Origin: Paenibacillus sp. FSL R10-2782 | GTDB taxonomy: Bacteria > Bacillota > Bacilli > Paenibacillales > Paenibacillaceae | Direction: 5' to 3' | Length of the DNA stretch: 64,000 nucleotides | Assembly: GCF_038592985.1 (NCBI RefSeq) | Contig: NZ_CP151951.1 | Location: 3,587,001 to 3,651,000, forward strand | In this document: one piece after another, positions 45,482 through 55,509 of the stretch | Position numbering within the stretch: the first letter of the stretch is position 1 | Layout: each line of letters begins with the position of its first letter | The notes under the pieces: model-generated | What the model saw: only the letters and a program-made list of their open reading frames with translations | Told to the model about the DNA's origin: nothing | Database searches by the model: none | Translations under genes and position numbers: made by a program

Positions 45482-46513
45482 TTAGACCGAAGCCCCCGCG
45501 CCCATTTTCAGCAAAAACATCTCCAGCCCCAGCACCTTGTCAACAATCCCGGTTTTCATACGGTAATCCAGCTCGCCTAAGTCGTAGAGAAGCTGTCGCA
45601 GCTGCTCAGGACGGAATCTCCGAGCCTGCTCACCGGCAACTTTCACCCCATATGGATGCAAACTAAGCTGACTTGCAATTTGCTGCTGGGAATAGCTTTG
45701 ACCCATCAGTTCCTTGACCTGCAACATAATACGGAACTGTCGTGTGACCAAAGCTGCAATCTTGATCGGTTCCTCTTTTTGCTTAAGCAACTCATAAAAA
45801 ATACTAAGCGCCTTATCCAGCCGCAAATTAGCCAAATCCTCGACCATCGCAAACACATTTTGTTCCGTACTACGAGGCACAAGCGATTCAATATCTGCAG
45901 TAGAGATGGTACCCTGCGCTCCCGCATACAGGCACAGCTTGTCTATCTCGGCAGCCAGTGATTGCAGCCCGGTCCCCGTATATTGAATGAGACTTTCAGC
46001 AGCTCCCGCCGCCAATTGGACTTCTCTTTCCGCTGCACGCTTATGAATCCATGCCACCAGATCATCTCCACCCAACGGAGTGAAGGCAATAACCGAGGCG
46101 TCACTTTTCAGCCTTTTAACAATCTTTTTCCGTTCATCCAGCTTTTCAGCCTGAACCGTAAAAATGATAATGCTATAGTCAGCCGGATTATCCATATAAG
46201 TCAGCAACGCTTCAATGCGGTGCTCCATCTTACCGCCATCCTTGCCTGCCGCAAATACACTGGTGTCCCGTACAATAATCAGCTTTTTTGGCACCAAAAA
46301 AGGCGCAGTCTCGGCTTCTTCCACGACTACCTCAATCGGCGTCTCGGTCAGATCGTAGGGAATAATGGCAAAGTCACGATGCTCCTCTTCCACCACTTTT
46401 TCCTTAAGCATATCGACAAACTGCTTCATTTGATATTTTTCGCTGCCGTAAAGCAAATACACTGGCGAAATATCGCCTTTGCGAATAGCCTTAGCGGCTG
46501 TTTTTGCATCCAT
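45482..46513 (-). CDS. holA: DNA polymerase III subunit delta
   Basis: 343 residues, the delta subunit of the clamp loader that opens the beta sliding clamp. The N-terminal domain (KAIRKGDISPVYLLYGSEKY) is AAA+-like but lacks a functional ATP site, as usual. It contains the helical AVEDLANLRLDKALSIFYEL type collar region and ends GIVDKVLGLEMFLLKMG. The ATG follows GGGGGG. It is YqeN of B. subtilis and located between comEC and rpsT as expected, although four accessory genes and a sigma operon now separate it from comEC. Confidence 0.95.
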   Translation of the reverse strand: MDAKTAAKAIRKGDISPVYLLYGSEKYQMKQFVDMLKEKVVEEEHRDFAIIPYDLTETPIEVVVEEAETAPFLVPKKLIIVRDTSVFAAGKDGGKMEHRIEALLTYMDNPADYSIIIFTVQAEKLDERKKIVKRLKSDASVIAFTPLGGDDLVAWIHKRAAEREVQLAAGAAESLIQYTGTGLQSLAAEIDKLCLYAGAQGTISTADIESLVPRSTEQNVFAMVEDLANLRLDKALSIFYELLKQKEEPIKIAALVTRQFRIMLQVKELMGQSYSQQQIASQLSLHPYGVKVAGEQARRFRPEQLRQLLYDLGELDYRMKTGIVDKVLGLEMFLLKMGAGASV

Positions 46514-46582
46514 TCACCGTACCCCCCATTCATTGATCGTACCCGACATCTGGTCGGAAGGCAAGTCATTATACAAACGAAA

Positions 46583-46606
46583 GGACCCTGCCAATAGGCA
46601 AGATCC
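46583..46606 (-). terminator. Terminator of the sigma/anti-sigma operon
   Basis: On the minus strand a 10-bp stem (46606-46597 with 46592-46583, two G-U pairs) with a 4-nt loop is followed by TTTCGTTTG. It lies about 120 nt past the anti-sigma stop and before holA. Confidence 0.65.
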
Positions 46607-46727
46607 CTTCACCACCATCTATATCAACACGGAAGCAGAAAGCTCTAGAAACTTTCGGCCGTCGGGATAAGACGTCGGTTCATACAATCTATTCTTTGCT
46701 TTTAAAAATGTGCCATCTTCATAGCAA

Positions 46728-48173
46728 TTATTTGCCGGAACTACGCGGAACGGTATACGTATATTTACTTGCTGTACCATCCTGCTCCGTCTCATATATG
46801 AAGGTTTGGCTGTCTTCTGACCAGCTTCCTTTGACCCATGCGCCCTTCAGGGTACGTACTTCCAGCGTTGTCCGGTCTACACCATTTTCAGAAAGCTTAT
46901 ATACTTTCAGCTTTTTGCCCTCAATAACCACCGCATAGCTGCCATCAGGTGAATTAAGCTGATCTGTAGATGTCGCTTGGGCGCTAAAGGTGGAAGGATT
47001 ACTGCTGTCCGGAGAGATCATCAAATTCGATGAAAGTCCTTCATTGCGTACTGGGTTTTGCGACACGGAGGGCTGTTGATCATTAGAAGCTGTATTGCTG
47101 CCCATATCCTCTGTCGTAGTCCCCAAATCCTTGGTAACCCCTTTGGAGGTCGTGTCTTTCGACGTATCATTTGAAACAATCCGATTCTGCATCATCATAT
47201 CCTGATTGGCAGACGATGACGAATCATTAGTAGCCGTGCTGTTGTCATTACTGTCTTCAGTAGTGTCCGTACCCGCTATAGGTGCTTTTTCTACTTTTGG
47301 TTCTCCTTGCTGTTCAGGGGCAATCGTTTGTTGCTCGGATTTTCCCTGCTTTAACTGTTTGTCATCAGACTTAGGAGCATCCGCAGCAGAATCTTGCCCG
47401 ACAGATTTTTCTTTTGACGTCTGTCGATCCTGATGGGAAGGATGCCCTGCTGGCATATGCTTCGTTGAATCTTGTTCACCCGTCCGTGGATCTTCATTTT
47501 GTGCAGCATTCTGTTTGGAAGGGTTCTTTTCAGCATCCGCACTGTTCACATCCAGTTTGCTCGGATCAGATTGCTCCCCTGTGAATGGCTGGGTTACGTT
47601 CGCTCCCTGATCCTGCTCTAACGGCTGCTTGGTCGAATCGGAGCCAATAGCTGCATCGCTGCCTCCGCTTCCATTCACCGTACTTGGAACTTCTGTCTGT
47701 TCCTGCTGACTCATCACTCCAGGCGATTGGGAATTAAGCAAGCCATCCGCATCCTGCACCGTTTTCGGTTCAAAATTGAATATCACAATGCCCAGTACTA
47801 CAGCAGCGGCAGCCACGCCCATCGCGGCCCGCCCGCTCATCCGGTTCCACCAAGGAATAGGCTGGGTGCGCTGTCTTGGCCCCGGTCCAGGATCGGCAGC
47901 TACAGGCTGCATCTCCTGAAGCGCGCTTCCCTGCTCCTCACGTGCGCGGTCAATGGCATCTAGCTGAGGCATGATGGAATCCACCAGGCTGAACGCCGGG
48001 GAAACCGCAGGCAATTCCTCCAGCTCGCGGGAGAGCGTCTGAAGAATATGAAATTTTTCCGCACAGTCCGGGCAAGTCGCAATATGGTTCATTAATTGGG
48101 ACGTCTCTTCTTCGCCCAGCTCATGATCCACATAACGCTGCATCCAATCCATCACCTCTTCCCCACACTTCAT
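46728..48173 (-). CDS. Anti-sigma factor with zinc-finger and long extracytoplasmic region
   Basis: 481 residues. The N-terminal zf-HC2/ZAS domain has H30-x3-C34-x2-C37 (HIATCPDC) plus C3. A single membrane helix follows (about 114-133, AAMGVAAAAVVLGIVIFNF). Residues about 140-395 are a low-complexity Gln/Ser/Asp/Thr/Lys-rich spacer. The C-terminal 75 residues look beta-rich (SYAVVIEGKKLKVYKL, then GSWSEDSQTFIYETEQDG) and may sense an extracellular signal or contact the wall. It overlaps the sigma gene by 4 nt (ATGA), the usual coupling of an ECF sigma with its inhibitor. Specific signal unknown. Confidence 0.88.
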   Translation of the reverse strand: MKCGEEVMDWMQRYVDHELGEEETSQLMNHIATCPDCAEKFHILQTLSRELEELPAVSPAFSLVDSIMPQLDAIDRAREEQGSALQEMQPVAADPGPGPRQRTQPIPWWNRMSGRAAMGVAAAAVVLGIVIFNFEPKTVQDADGLLNSQSPGVMSQQEQTEVPSTVNGSGGSDAAIGSDSTKQPLEQDQGANVTQPFTGEQSDPSKLDVNSADAEKNPSKQNAAQNEDPRTGEQDSTKHMPAGHPSHQDRQTSKEKSVGQDSAADAPKSDDKQLKQGKSEQQTIAPEQQGEPKVEKAPIAGTDTTEDSNDNSTATNDSSSSANQDMMMQNRIVSNDTSKDTTSKGVTKDLGTTTEDMGSNTASNDQQPSVSQNPVRNEGLSSNLMISPDSSNPSTFSAQATSTDQLNSPDGSYAVVIEGKKLKVYKLSENGVDRTTLEVRTLKGAWVKGSWSEDSQTFIYETEQDGTASKYTYTVPRSSGK

Positions 48174-48718
48174 CCTGATACACCACCTTTCTGATATTCC
48201 TGAAGTAGCCCTTGCAATTGCTGTCTTGCACGATACAAGTATGACTTGACCGTATTAAGCGGCAAATCCAGAGAGTCGGCAATCTCGTTATAAGAGAAAT
48301 CCTGCAGATATCTCAATACGATCACCGTCCGGTGGTGCTCTGGAAGCTGCTGTATAGCCTCACGAACATCCTGTGCCAAGTAAGATGTCAGGACCTCGGC
48401 CTCCACATTTTGGGGATCGTTGAATATCATGTCGTGCTCGTCAATGGATACCGAGGGCTTCGTCCTCCTGAATTTATCGATACATATGTTCGTTACAATA
48501 CGTTGAACCCAGGTTTTGAACTGCGCCTTTTCCTCATAAGAGTTAATTTTGGAATAAATCCGTATGAGAGCTTCTTGTGAAGCATCCATGGCGTCCTGTT
48601 CATTGTTTAAAATGTAATATGCCGTACGGTACACATGCTGTTCTATCTCTCTTAATAGGGTAATGAGAGCGTCGCGATCGCCCGATTGAGCGGCTCGAAT
48701 GAGTCCCTGCTCTACCAC
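48170..48718 (-). CDS. ECF-type RNA polymerase sigma factor
   Basis: 182 residues with sigma-70 region 2 (NNEQDAMDASQEALIRIYSK, then FKTWVQRIVTNICIDKFRR) and region 4 (YNEIADSLDLPLNTVKSYLY). The order and length are those of extracytoplasmic-function sigmas of the SigW/SigV neighbourhood. The start is GTG 48718 with GGGGG about 7 nt upstream. A TGCAAC-N17-CGTC promoter upstream matches ECF-type recognition, implying autoregulation. The next gene encodes its probable anti-sigma factor. Confidence 0.93.
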   Translation of the reverse strand: MVEQGLIRAAQSGDRDALITLLREIEQHVYRTAYYILNNEQDAMDASQEALIRIYSKINSYEEKAQFKTWVQRIVTNICIDKFRRTKPSVSIDEHDMIFNDPQNVEAEVLTSYLAQDVREAIQQLPEHHRTVIVLRYLQDFSYNEIADSLDLPLNTVKSYLYRARQQLQGLLQEYQKGGVSG

Positions 48719-48748
48719 AAAGGATCCCCCTCTCCCTGCAATATTACA

Positions 48749-48775
48749 GACGTTTCCCCTTTGCAAATTGTTGCA
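48749..48775 (-). promoter_or_regulatory. Probable autoregulated ECF promoter
   Basis: On the minus strand TGCAAC (48775-48770), a 17-nt spacer and CGTC (48752-48749) resemble the TGAAAC-N16/17-CGT promoters of Bacillus ECF sigmas. A 7-bp inverted repeat (CAGACGT at 48747-48753, ACGTCTG at 48782-48788) flanks the site. Confidence 0.55.
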
Positions 48776-48870
48776 GGATAGACGTCTGACGATAATTTTA
48801 TTTTTTATAGTGTAAAAAATGTTACCAAAAAGCCCATTTTCCCCATTATAGCCTCCCTTAGAATAACAGA

Positions 48871-48893
48871 AAAAGGGAAGGTCGTCACCTTCC
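48871..48893 (-). terminator. Terminator of the siderophore-binding protein gene
   Basis: The stem GGAAGGT/ACCTTCC (48893-48887 with 48882-48876 on minus) and a 4-nt loop are followed on the minus strand by CTTTTTCTG. It lies about 55 nt past the stop at 48948. Confidence 0.8.
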
Positions 48894-48947
48894 TTAGTCC
48901 TTACTCACAAAATCTGCTGGAATCTGTCGAATTGAACTTGCATATTG

Positions 48948-49937
48948 TTACTTCTTGGAAATCAGGAAATCCGATATGAGCTCTAACTGGTAATTCAGAG
49001 CAATCGGGTCCTGAAAATAAAAGTCGTCAATCGAATACTGATAAATTTTCCCTGCTTTAACAGAAGGAATATTTTTCCATACGCTTTTAGATTCAATATC
49101 TTTCCCCTGCTCTACTCCATCCCCCCTAATCCCCAGCATCAGGTAATCTGCATCGCCCAGCATCTCTGGTAAAGCCTCCATGGAAATACTGGCCCAGCCC
49201 TGTTTGAACGCCACCTTTTCTACCTTCGCCGGGGCATGAAGTCCCAACTCATCGTAAAGTACGGCTCCTCCCCGTCCATAGGACTTGCCATAGAGATATA
49301 ATTCTTTGCCTGTTATCTCAAAAATAGCAATTTTTTTATCTGATTCAATAACATCAGACAAGGCCTGTTTCTTCTCAGCAATCCTGGACGCAAAATCAGC
49401 CAGGCATTTCTTCGCTTCCTGCTCCTTGTTCAACACCTTGCCCAATTCCATCAAACGGTCCTTATAATTATATGTACCATATGGAATAAATACAGTAGGC
49501 GCTATTTTTTTTAGATTTTCATAAGCTTTCTCATCATAGGTAATGATCAGATCCGGATTCAGGGTGGTCACCTTTTCAAGGGACAGTGCGGAGCTATTAC
49601 CGATATTTTCAACACCATTTAAGTATTTTTTATAGTATGGAGCATCGAATACAGTGTCTGGAGCCCCTACAGGTGTAATCCCAAGTGCAAGAACATCGCC
49701 TACATAGTCGCCGACCGCTACAACGACACGCTGTGGATGTTCAGGAATAGTGACTGTACCTTTATCGCTTTCATATGTACGTGTGGCAATTTCATTTCCA
49801 GTAGATGCAGTTTTGGAATCAGCCGTTGTCCCATTATCCGTTGCCATTCCTCCTCCATTCGTAGCGCATGCGCTCAGTACCAGCATTAATGAAATAATCA
49901 ACAGGCAAGCCAAAGTTCGGAATTTTAAATAGTTCAC
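48948..49937 (-). CDS. Iron-siderophore ABC transporter substrate-binding lipoprotein
   Basis: 329 residues. The signal peptide ends in the lipobox LVLSAC, with C24 lipidated. The mature part is a class III periplasmic-binding fold (VTIPEHPQRVVVAVGDYVGD, LVITYDEKAY-like segments, and a long central helix), typical of FecB/FhuD-like receptors. The start is GTG 49937 with GAGAGGA upstream; the longer frame would begin within the Fur box. No permease or ATPase genes are adjacent, so it must work with a transporter encoded elsewhere. Iron regulation is supported by a Fur box over the promoter region. Confidence 0.92.
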   Translation of the reverse strand: MNYLKFRTLACLLIISLMLVLSACATNGGGMATDNGTTADSKTASTGNEIATRTYESDKGTVTIPEHPQRVVVAVGDYVGDVLALGITPVGAPDTVFDAPYYKKYLNGVENIGNSSALSLEKVTTLNPDLIITYDEKAYENLKKIAPTVFIPYGTYNYKDRLMELGKVLNKEQEAKKCLADFASRIAEKKQALSDVIESDKKIAIFEITGKELYLYGKSYGRGGAVLYDELGLHAPAKVEKVAFKQGWASISMEALPEMLGDADYLMLGIRGDGVEQGKDIESKSVWKNIPSVKAGKIYQYSIDDFYFQDPIALNYQLELISDFLISKK

Positions 49938-49952
49938 AATAGTCCTCTCATT

Positions 49953-49971
49953 AATAATGATTCTCATTTTC
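49953..49971. promoter_or_regulatory. Fur box
   Basis: AATAATGATTCTCATTTTC matches 16 of 19 positions of the Fur consensus GATAATGATTATCATTATC. It sits 16 nt upstream of the GTG start of the siderophore-binding protein gene. Confidence 0.8.
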
Positions 49972-50030
49972 AATACTATTAGATTCTATCAAAGCTCTTA
50001 GGTTATGTCCATGCAGGTTGTGTTAATAGC

Positions 50031-50055
50031 AAAAAGCCCACTCCTTAGAGTGAGC
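50031..50055 (-). terminator. Terminator of the aldo/keto reductase gene
   Basis: On the minus strand GCTCACTC-TAAG-GAGTGGGC (50055-50036; one G-U pair) is followed by TTTTT (50035-50031). Confidence 0.85.
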
Positions 50056-50091
50056 ATATGTTTTAGTGTTTTACCTGAGTCGCTCTTGTGC

Positions 50092-51063
<972 letters not shown>

Positions 51064-51154
51064 GTAGTTGACCTCTCTTCCAAATCTTCATTTTTTAACT
51101 TCGAGATTCATCATAGCACATCAAAAAACACAATTCAAACAAAATATACGTTTT

Positions 51155-51183
51155 TTGTCTATATAGTTTTTGGGGTGTATAAT
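51155..51183 (+). promoter_or_regulatory. Sigma-A promoter of the TetR regulator gene
   Basis: TTGTCT (51155-51160), a 17-nt spacer and a perfect TATAAT (51178-51183) lie about 55 nt before the GTG start. Confidence 0.75.
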
Positions 51184-51237
51184 ATATATTCCATTATGGA
51201 TATCAGTTATAATAAAGCAGGATTGGAGGCTAATGAT

Positions 51238-51909
51238 GTGACCGACGATAGCAAGGTAATAGATAAAAAAAACGAGACATGCATTAAACTCAGCATGAAG
51301 CTGGCTCCCTATGTAAAAAAACACGGATTTCAGACATTACGTATGGATGAAATCGCAAAAATTATGGATATAAGTAGAGCAACCTTATATAAATACTTTT
51401 CAACGAAAGAAGAAGTTATAGAATACGTTGTGAACAATTTTATTGAGTTTATCAACGAATTGGTTATGGATTCATTGGATACAGATCAATTGTACGGGAC
51501 TCGGTTTCAGCAGCTTTTTGAAAAATCAATTTTACTTGCTGTATATATTACAGACATTTTTTTAAATGAACTGGAGCACATATATCCTGAGAAGTATGAT
51601 CGCTTAAGGATAGCGTTGCAGTTCCAAGAACAGCAATTGTTAGAATTTTATGAAGAGGGCATACAAAAAGGGGTGTTCAACCAAGTCAATGGCAAACTAT
51701 TAATATTGCAGGATGAGCTATTGCGGTCCATGACTGATATTAAATACTTAATGTTAAACCACTTGACGATTTATCAGGTCTTGTATGACTTCTACCAATT
51801 AAAAAAGGTTCAATTATTTAAGCCTGAGAAAATTCAAAGCGTAGATGACGCATCGATGATACCTAGAATTGAGCATCTGGCCCAAAAAATCTCCAAGGAA
51901 CTATACTAA
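51238..51909 (+). CDS. TetR/AcrR family transcriptional regulator
   Basis: 223 residues. The N-terminal helix-turn-helix reads FQTLRMDEIAKIMDISRATL then YKYFSTKEEVIEYVV, a canonical TetR motif. The C-terminal ligand/dimer domain is helical and specific to the protein. The start is GTG 51238 with GGAGG 8 nt upstream; the frame is open further back, but that region overlaps the promoter -10. It is divergent from the aldo/keto reductase and probably represses it or both genes. The inducer is unknown. Confidence 0.92.
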   Translation: MTDDSKVIDKKNETCIKLSMKLAPYVKKHGFQTLRMDEIAKIMDISRATLYKYFSTKEEVIEYVVNNFIEFINELVMDSLDTDQLYGTRFQQLFEKSILLAVYITDIFLNELEHIYPEKYDRLRIALQFQEQQLLEFYEEGIQKGVFNQVNGKLLILQDELLRSMTDIKYLMLNHLTIYQVLYDFYQLKKVQLFKPEKIQSVDDASMIPRIEHLAQKISKELY

Positions 51910-51945
51910 ATTCATTGAGAATTAGGTCCATTCCGGTCAAGTTAA

Positions 51946-51970
51946 AAGCAGGCTGCCACAGCGCCTGCTT
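51946..51970. terminator. Bidirectional terminator between the TetR gene and comEC
   Basis: AAGCAGGC (51946-51953) pairs with GCCTGCTT (51963-51970). T-rich DNA follows on plus (GTTTGTATTTG), and TTTTAACTT on minus. It serves the two convergent genes. Confidence 0.75.
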
Positions 51971-51998
51971 GTTTGTATTTGAGAATTTTTCAAACTCT

Positions 51999-54773
51999 TC
52001 ATTTTTTGTGCCGCACACTCAATTTGCCTTGGTGCGCACGGATTTGCACCTCTCCCATCGTATCTGTCCGATATATAGCAGAATCAACCGCCGATAAACG
52101 ACCCAATACCGCTTCATTTGGATGCCCATACGTGTTGCTCGCTCCGACTGAAATGACGGATACCTTCGGTCGCCAGTAGGATAACCATTCTTCCGAGGTG
52201 GAATGCTTGCTACCGTGATGTGCTATTTTCATGACGTCTACCACTTGCCTTACAGCCACCGTTTCCCCTTTTGCTTCGGTATGGAATGGAGAATGAGTTA
52301 ACTCGGAGAGCAACAACGATTCTGCTGCATCATCCATATCTCCTGTGAACAAAAAGGAAGCCCCCTCCATCTCCAATATCATTGCAACGGAATAATGATT
52401 TTGTTCCTTCACAACGGGCAAACTTCCGGTTTCGTCCTCCTGCAACGGAAGCGGATGAATAAAGCGGATTTTCGTATCCTGATCCGGTCTCCACTCCATA
52501 CCATAATGCGCACCGTACAGCTTGACCTGCTTGTTTACAGCCGTGTTCAATAGCTTGCGGAAAGGTGCCTTGTCTGTCAGGGTGCCGTTCAAAACCAAGG
52601 CCGATACTGGAATCTGGTCAAGCACAGCCTGCAATCCCCCAGCGTGGTCATGATCTCCATGCGTTAAAATGACAGCATCCAGCCGATGTACACCGCGCTG
52701 CTTCAATAAGGGCACAATCGTATCCTCACCTACCTCGTAGGGGTCTTTTCGCTTACGCCAAGCATTTTTTCCTGTCGTAAAATCCATCGTGCCCCCACCA
52801 TCCACCAAAATGTGTTTACCACTCGGCGTTGTAATCAAAATGCTGTCGCCTTGGCCCACATCCAGGTATTGAACCATTCCCGTATTCCCATCACCTGGAG
52901 TTATATAACCTATACACAGAATGCCAAGCCAGGCAATACCGCTTACGGCCAGCGCCAAATGACTATAACCATTCCACTGTCGACGTGCATATTTGCCTGC
53001 TCCTTCAGGCTCACGCTCTGTCTGCAATATAGCTGCCCACTCCGCAGATGCCGCTAATCCTGTATGTATGGGTGATGGCATGGGGACGGATGTGCTTTGT
53101 CCCACCAAATTGCGTCCGGCTGAAAGCCTCCCCTTGTCCTTATCCAGCGCTACCTCCAAGCCCAGAGATTCATCTGTTCGCCTTCGAGATATCATCCATG
53201 TTCTGAGCCAGTACAGAATACTGTACAAAGCAGCATAATACGCTATGACCCACAGAATGGAGGAAGACGGCCAAATACTCACATAAGCGTCATCCACGTT
53301 CATCCATTTTACAAGCCAAAAGGTCAGCTCGTTCAGCTGCTCTGCTGGCCATGCCAGGATACGTCCCCCGTCCTTCCATAGAAAGGCGATTCCCATCGCC
53401 ACCGTACCCAGTGGAAGCACGATATACGTAATAAGTGGAACAAGCACAAAATTAGCCGCAAACGATAGCAGCGAAAACTGATTAAAGTAGAAGACTGTCA
53501 TCGGAAACGAAACAAGCTGTGCTGTGATCGTAATCGCAATTTCGCCGCCGATCAGAAGAGGCCATTTGGCGAAAAACGGCTTCATCAGCGGCATATAAAT
53601 GAGCAGTCCGGCTGTTACCAGAAAAGAAAGCTGAAAACTGACACTAAGCAGGTAATACGGATTCCAAAGCAACATCAATAACGCAGACACACTTAAAATG
53701 CTAAGTCCGTCCTTAAGCATTCCCCGTCTGGCTGCAAACAGGCCGATCATAGCCATTATCCCCGCCCTCACAACAGAGGGAGAAGCACCTGTCAGCAGTA
53801 CATAAGCCGGAATAAGCACCATCACGACCGTAAGAGACGTCTCACGACTCACTCGCAATAGCTTGAACAAATACAGTAGTGTAGCTGCATATACCGCCAC
53901 ATGCATACCGGATATCGCTAAAATATGCGTTAATCCAAGCTGCGTAAATTCGTTATACGTTGCCGGGTCCAGCTCATCCGTAACTCCTAGTACAAGTCCT
54001 TTCATGTATCCTGCGTGATGAAGAGAACCAAATGCCGATTCCATCCGTTGCCCTAATTGCTCCCTAAGCTGATCATTCCACCTGAACAAGGTGTAACGGT
54101 TCCACTGCGAAGCTTGCTGCTTCTGTAGCGAAGCGGCCCCATTCCCTTTGAAAAGCCAGTGAATCTCCTGTGTATGCAGGTATTCATTGTAATCAAAGCC
54201 GCCAAAGTTCCCCGCTTTTGCAGGAGCCTTTAAGCTGCCACGCAGTTGAACTGCATCTCCACGCTGCCATCCTGCCGCCAGTTGCTGTTCCTGTTTGGCA
54301 GCCAGCTTGATGTGTACGATAACCTGTTCAGAAATAGCTTCGCTCTTTCCAACCCCGCCCTGAAAAGTGTCACTTTGAGAATCACTTCCCATATTGCTTA
54401 TTGCAGTAACCCTCATCTCAAACTGTGCCCGGTCACCGTCTACCTGCACCTCGGAAGCGATAAATCCCGAAGCTTGAACAGGCATATCTTCCAGCTTGGA
54501 AACCGATACATGAAGGGCATCGGGAATGTGGCTCACATTATGGGTATCATGCCAAGCCCAATGGAATCCACCCCCGCTCAAGGCAAGCCATAGCAACACT
54601 ACGTGCCGGACTGGAATTTTCATCAATAGAGCTATAAGAGGAAAAATCAGCGTGACACCCGCCCAGAGCAACAGAAGCATACTTCCAGAATACAAACAAG
54701 CTCCTGCACTTCCCGTAATCCAGCATACAGTAAGGGTCAAGATAGGTCTGCTTAAAACAAGTTTGGCTTGAAT
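51999..54773 (-). CDS. comEC: DNA internalisation competence protein ComEC/Rec2
   Basis: About 924 residues: N-terminal helices, a soluble OB-like domain, the Competence domain with many transmembrane segments (LTHILAISGMHVAVYAATLL is the conserved signature), and a C-terminal metallo-beta-lactamase domain with HGDHDHAGG and IAHHGSKHSTS. It forms the channel for single-stranded DNA entry. The start is uncertain. The frame runs to ATG 54905, but that would overlap the terminator at 54821-54863. The best ribosome binding site (GGAGGTGG) points to an ATT at 54773, and the next regular start is TTG 54740. Shine-Dalgarno position favours 54773. Confidence 0.9.
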   Translation of the reverse strand: MQAKLVLSRPILTLTVCWITGSAGACLYSGSMLLLLWAGVTLIFPLIALLMKIPVRHVVLLWLALSGGGFHWAWHDTHNVSHIPDALHVSVSKLEDMPVQASGFIASEVQVDGDRAQFEMRVTAISNMGSDSQSDTFQGGVGKSEAISEQVIVHIKLAAKQEQQLAAGWQRGDAVQLRGSLKAPAKAGNFGGFDYNEYLHTQEIHWLFKGNGAASLQKQQASQWNRYTLFRWNDQLREQLGQRMESAFGSLHHAGYMKGLVLGVTDELDPATYNEFTQLGLTHILAISGMHVAVYAATLLYLFKLLRVSRETSLTVVMVLIPAYVLLTGASPSVVRAGIMAMIGLFAARRGMLKDGLSILSVSALLMLLWNPYYLLSVSFQLSFLVTAGLLIYMPLMKPFFAKWPLLIGGEIAITITAQLVSFPMTVFYFNQFSLLSFAANFVLVPLITYIVLPLGTVAMGIAFLWKDGGRILAWPAEQLNELTFWLVKWMNVDDAYVSIWPSSSILWVIAYYAALYSILYWLRTWMISRRRTDESLGLEVALDKDKGRLSAGRNLVGQSTSVPMPSPIHTGLAASAEWAAILQTEREPEGAGKYARRQWNGYSHLALAVSGIAWLGILCIGYITPGDGNTGMVQYLDVGQGDSILITTPSGKHILVDGGGTMDFTTGKNAWRKRKDPYEVGEDTIVPLLKQRGVHRLDAVILTHGDHDHAGGLQAVLDQIPVSALVLNGTLTDKAPFRKLLNTAVNKQVKLYGAHYGMEWRPDQDTKIRFIHPLPLQEDETGSLPVVKEQNHYSVAMILEMEGASFLFTGDMDDAAESLLLSELTHSPFHTEAKGETVAVRQVVDVMKIAHHGSKHSTSEEWLSYWRPKVSVISVGASNTYGHPNEAVLGRLSAVDSAIYRTDTMGEVQIRAHQGKLSVRHKK

Positions 54774-54820
54774 ACAACCACCTCCCGGTAGCAAAATACT
54801 GTTCTGTGTCCAAACAGCAA

Positions 54821-54863
54821 AACAAAAAGAACCCCTGACAAAATAGCATTCGTCAGAGGTTCT
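54821..54863 (-). terminator. Terminator between comEB and comEC
   Basis: On the minus strand AGAACCTCTGAC (54863-54852) pairs with GTCAGGGGTTCT (54839-54828) over 12 bp and is followed by TTTTTGTTTTG. It lies about 45 nt past the comEB stop and before comEC, so comEC is either read through or has a promoter of its own. Confidence 0.9.
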
Positions 54864-54906
54864 TCCTCGGTTACTCTTAAATTCATCAAGTCTTAATTCA
54901 TACATT

Positions 54907-55425
54907 TTAATTCATAACATCCATCAGCGTTTCTTTCGGTGGATGATAGTTATCCAGCATACGAAAGGCAATCCCTTTTTGCTCCATCATGCCACGAACC
55001 TTGTCGGCATCCTTTGGGTAAGGTCGGTGGTATACGATTTCCACAATGCCGCTGTTCGCCAGCATGTTGGCACACGTCCAGCACGGCTGGTCGGTCACAT
55101 ATACTGAGGACCCCTCACGATCAATGCGGTCGGTGAACAGCAGCAAGTTCTGCTCCGCATGAATCGTGCGGATACAGCGCTGCTTCTTAATCATTTCCTC
55201 CCGCCCCTCGCGATGCACGACCTCGTATTCCTCCGAAATCATACAGCCTGCCTCAGAGCAATCAGGTACCCCGGATGGTGCACCATTATAGGCTGTGCCC
55301 AAAAGCTTTTTGCCTTGTACAAGTACGGCTCCAACATGACGCCGCGAGCAGCGCGAACGGGTGGATACCATATAAGCGATATCCATAAAATAGGTGTCCC
55401 AGTCCTTGCGTACATCTGCACTCAT
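54907..55425 (-). CDS. comEB: ComE operon protein 2, dCMP/cytidine deaminase family
   Basis: 172 residues. The zinc deaminase motif HAEQNLL (HxE) and CWTCANML (PCxxC-like) are present, together with SRCSRRHVGAVLVQGKKLLG, typical of the dCMP deaminase branch. ComEB is in the competence locus but dispensable for DNA uptake in B. subtilis. ATG 55425 has GGGAG at 8 nt; the ATG six bases earlier is too close to it. It is followed by a strong terminator. Confidence 0.95.
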   Translation of the reverse strand: MSADVRKDWDTYFMDIAYMVSTRSRCSRRHVGAVLVQGKKLLGTAYNGAPSGVPDCSEAGCMISEEYEVVHREGREEMIKKQRCIRTIHAEQNLLLFTDRIDREGSSVYVTDQPCWTCANMLANSGIVEIVYHRPYPKDADKVRGMMEQKGIAFRMLDNYHPPKETLMDVMN

Positions 55426-55509
55426 ATCCATCTCTCCCGTAAAAACAAGTTACAACGTAATATATCCGCTTAGCTATTCTGATAGCCTGCACATCGTCCA
55501 CTTATGTAA

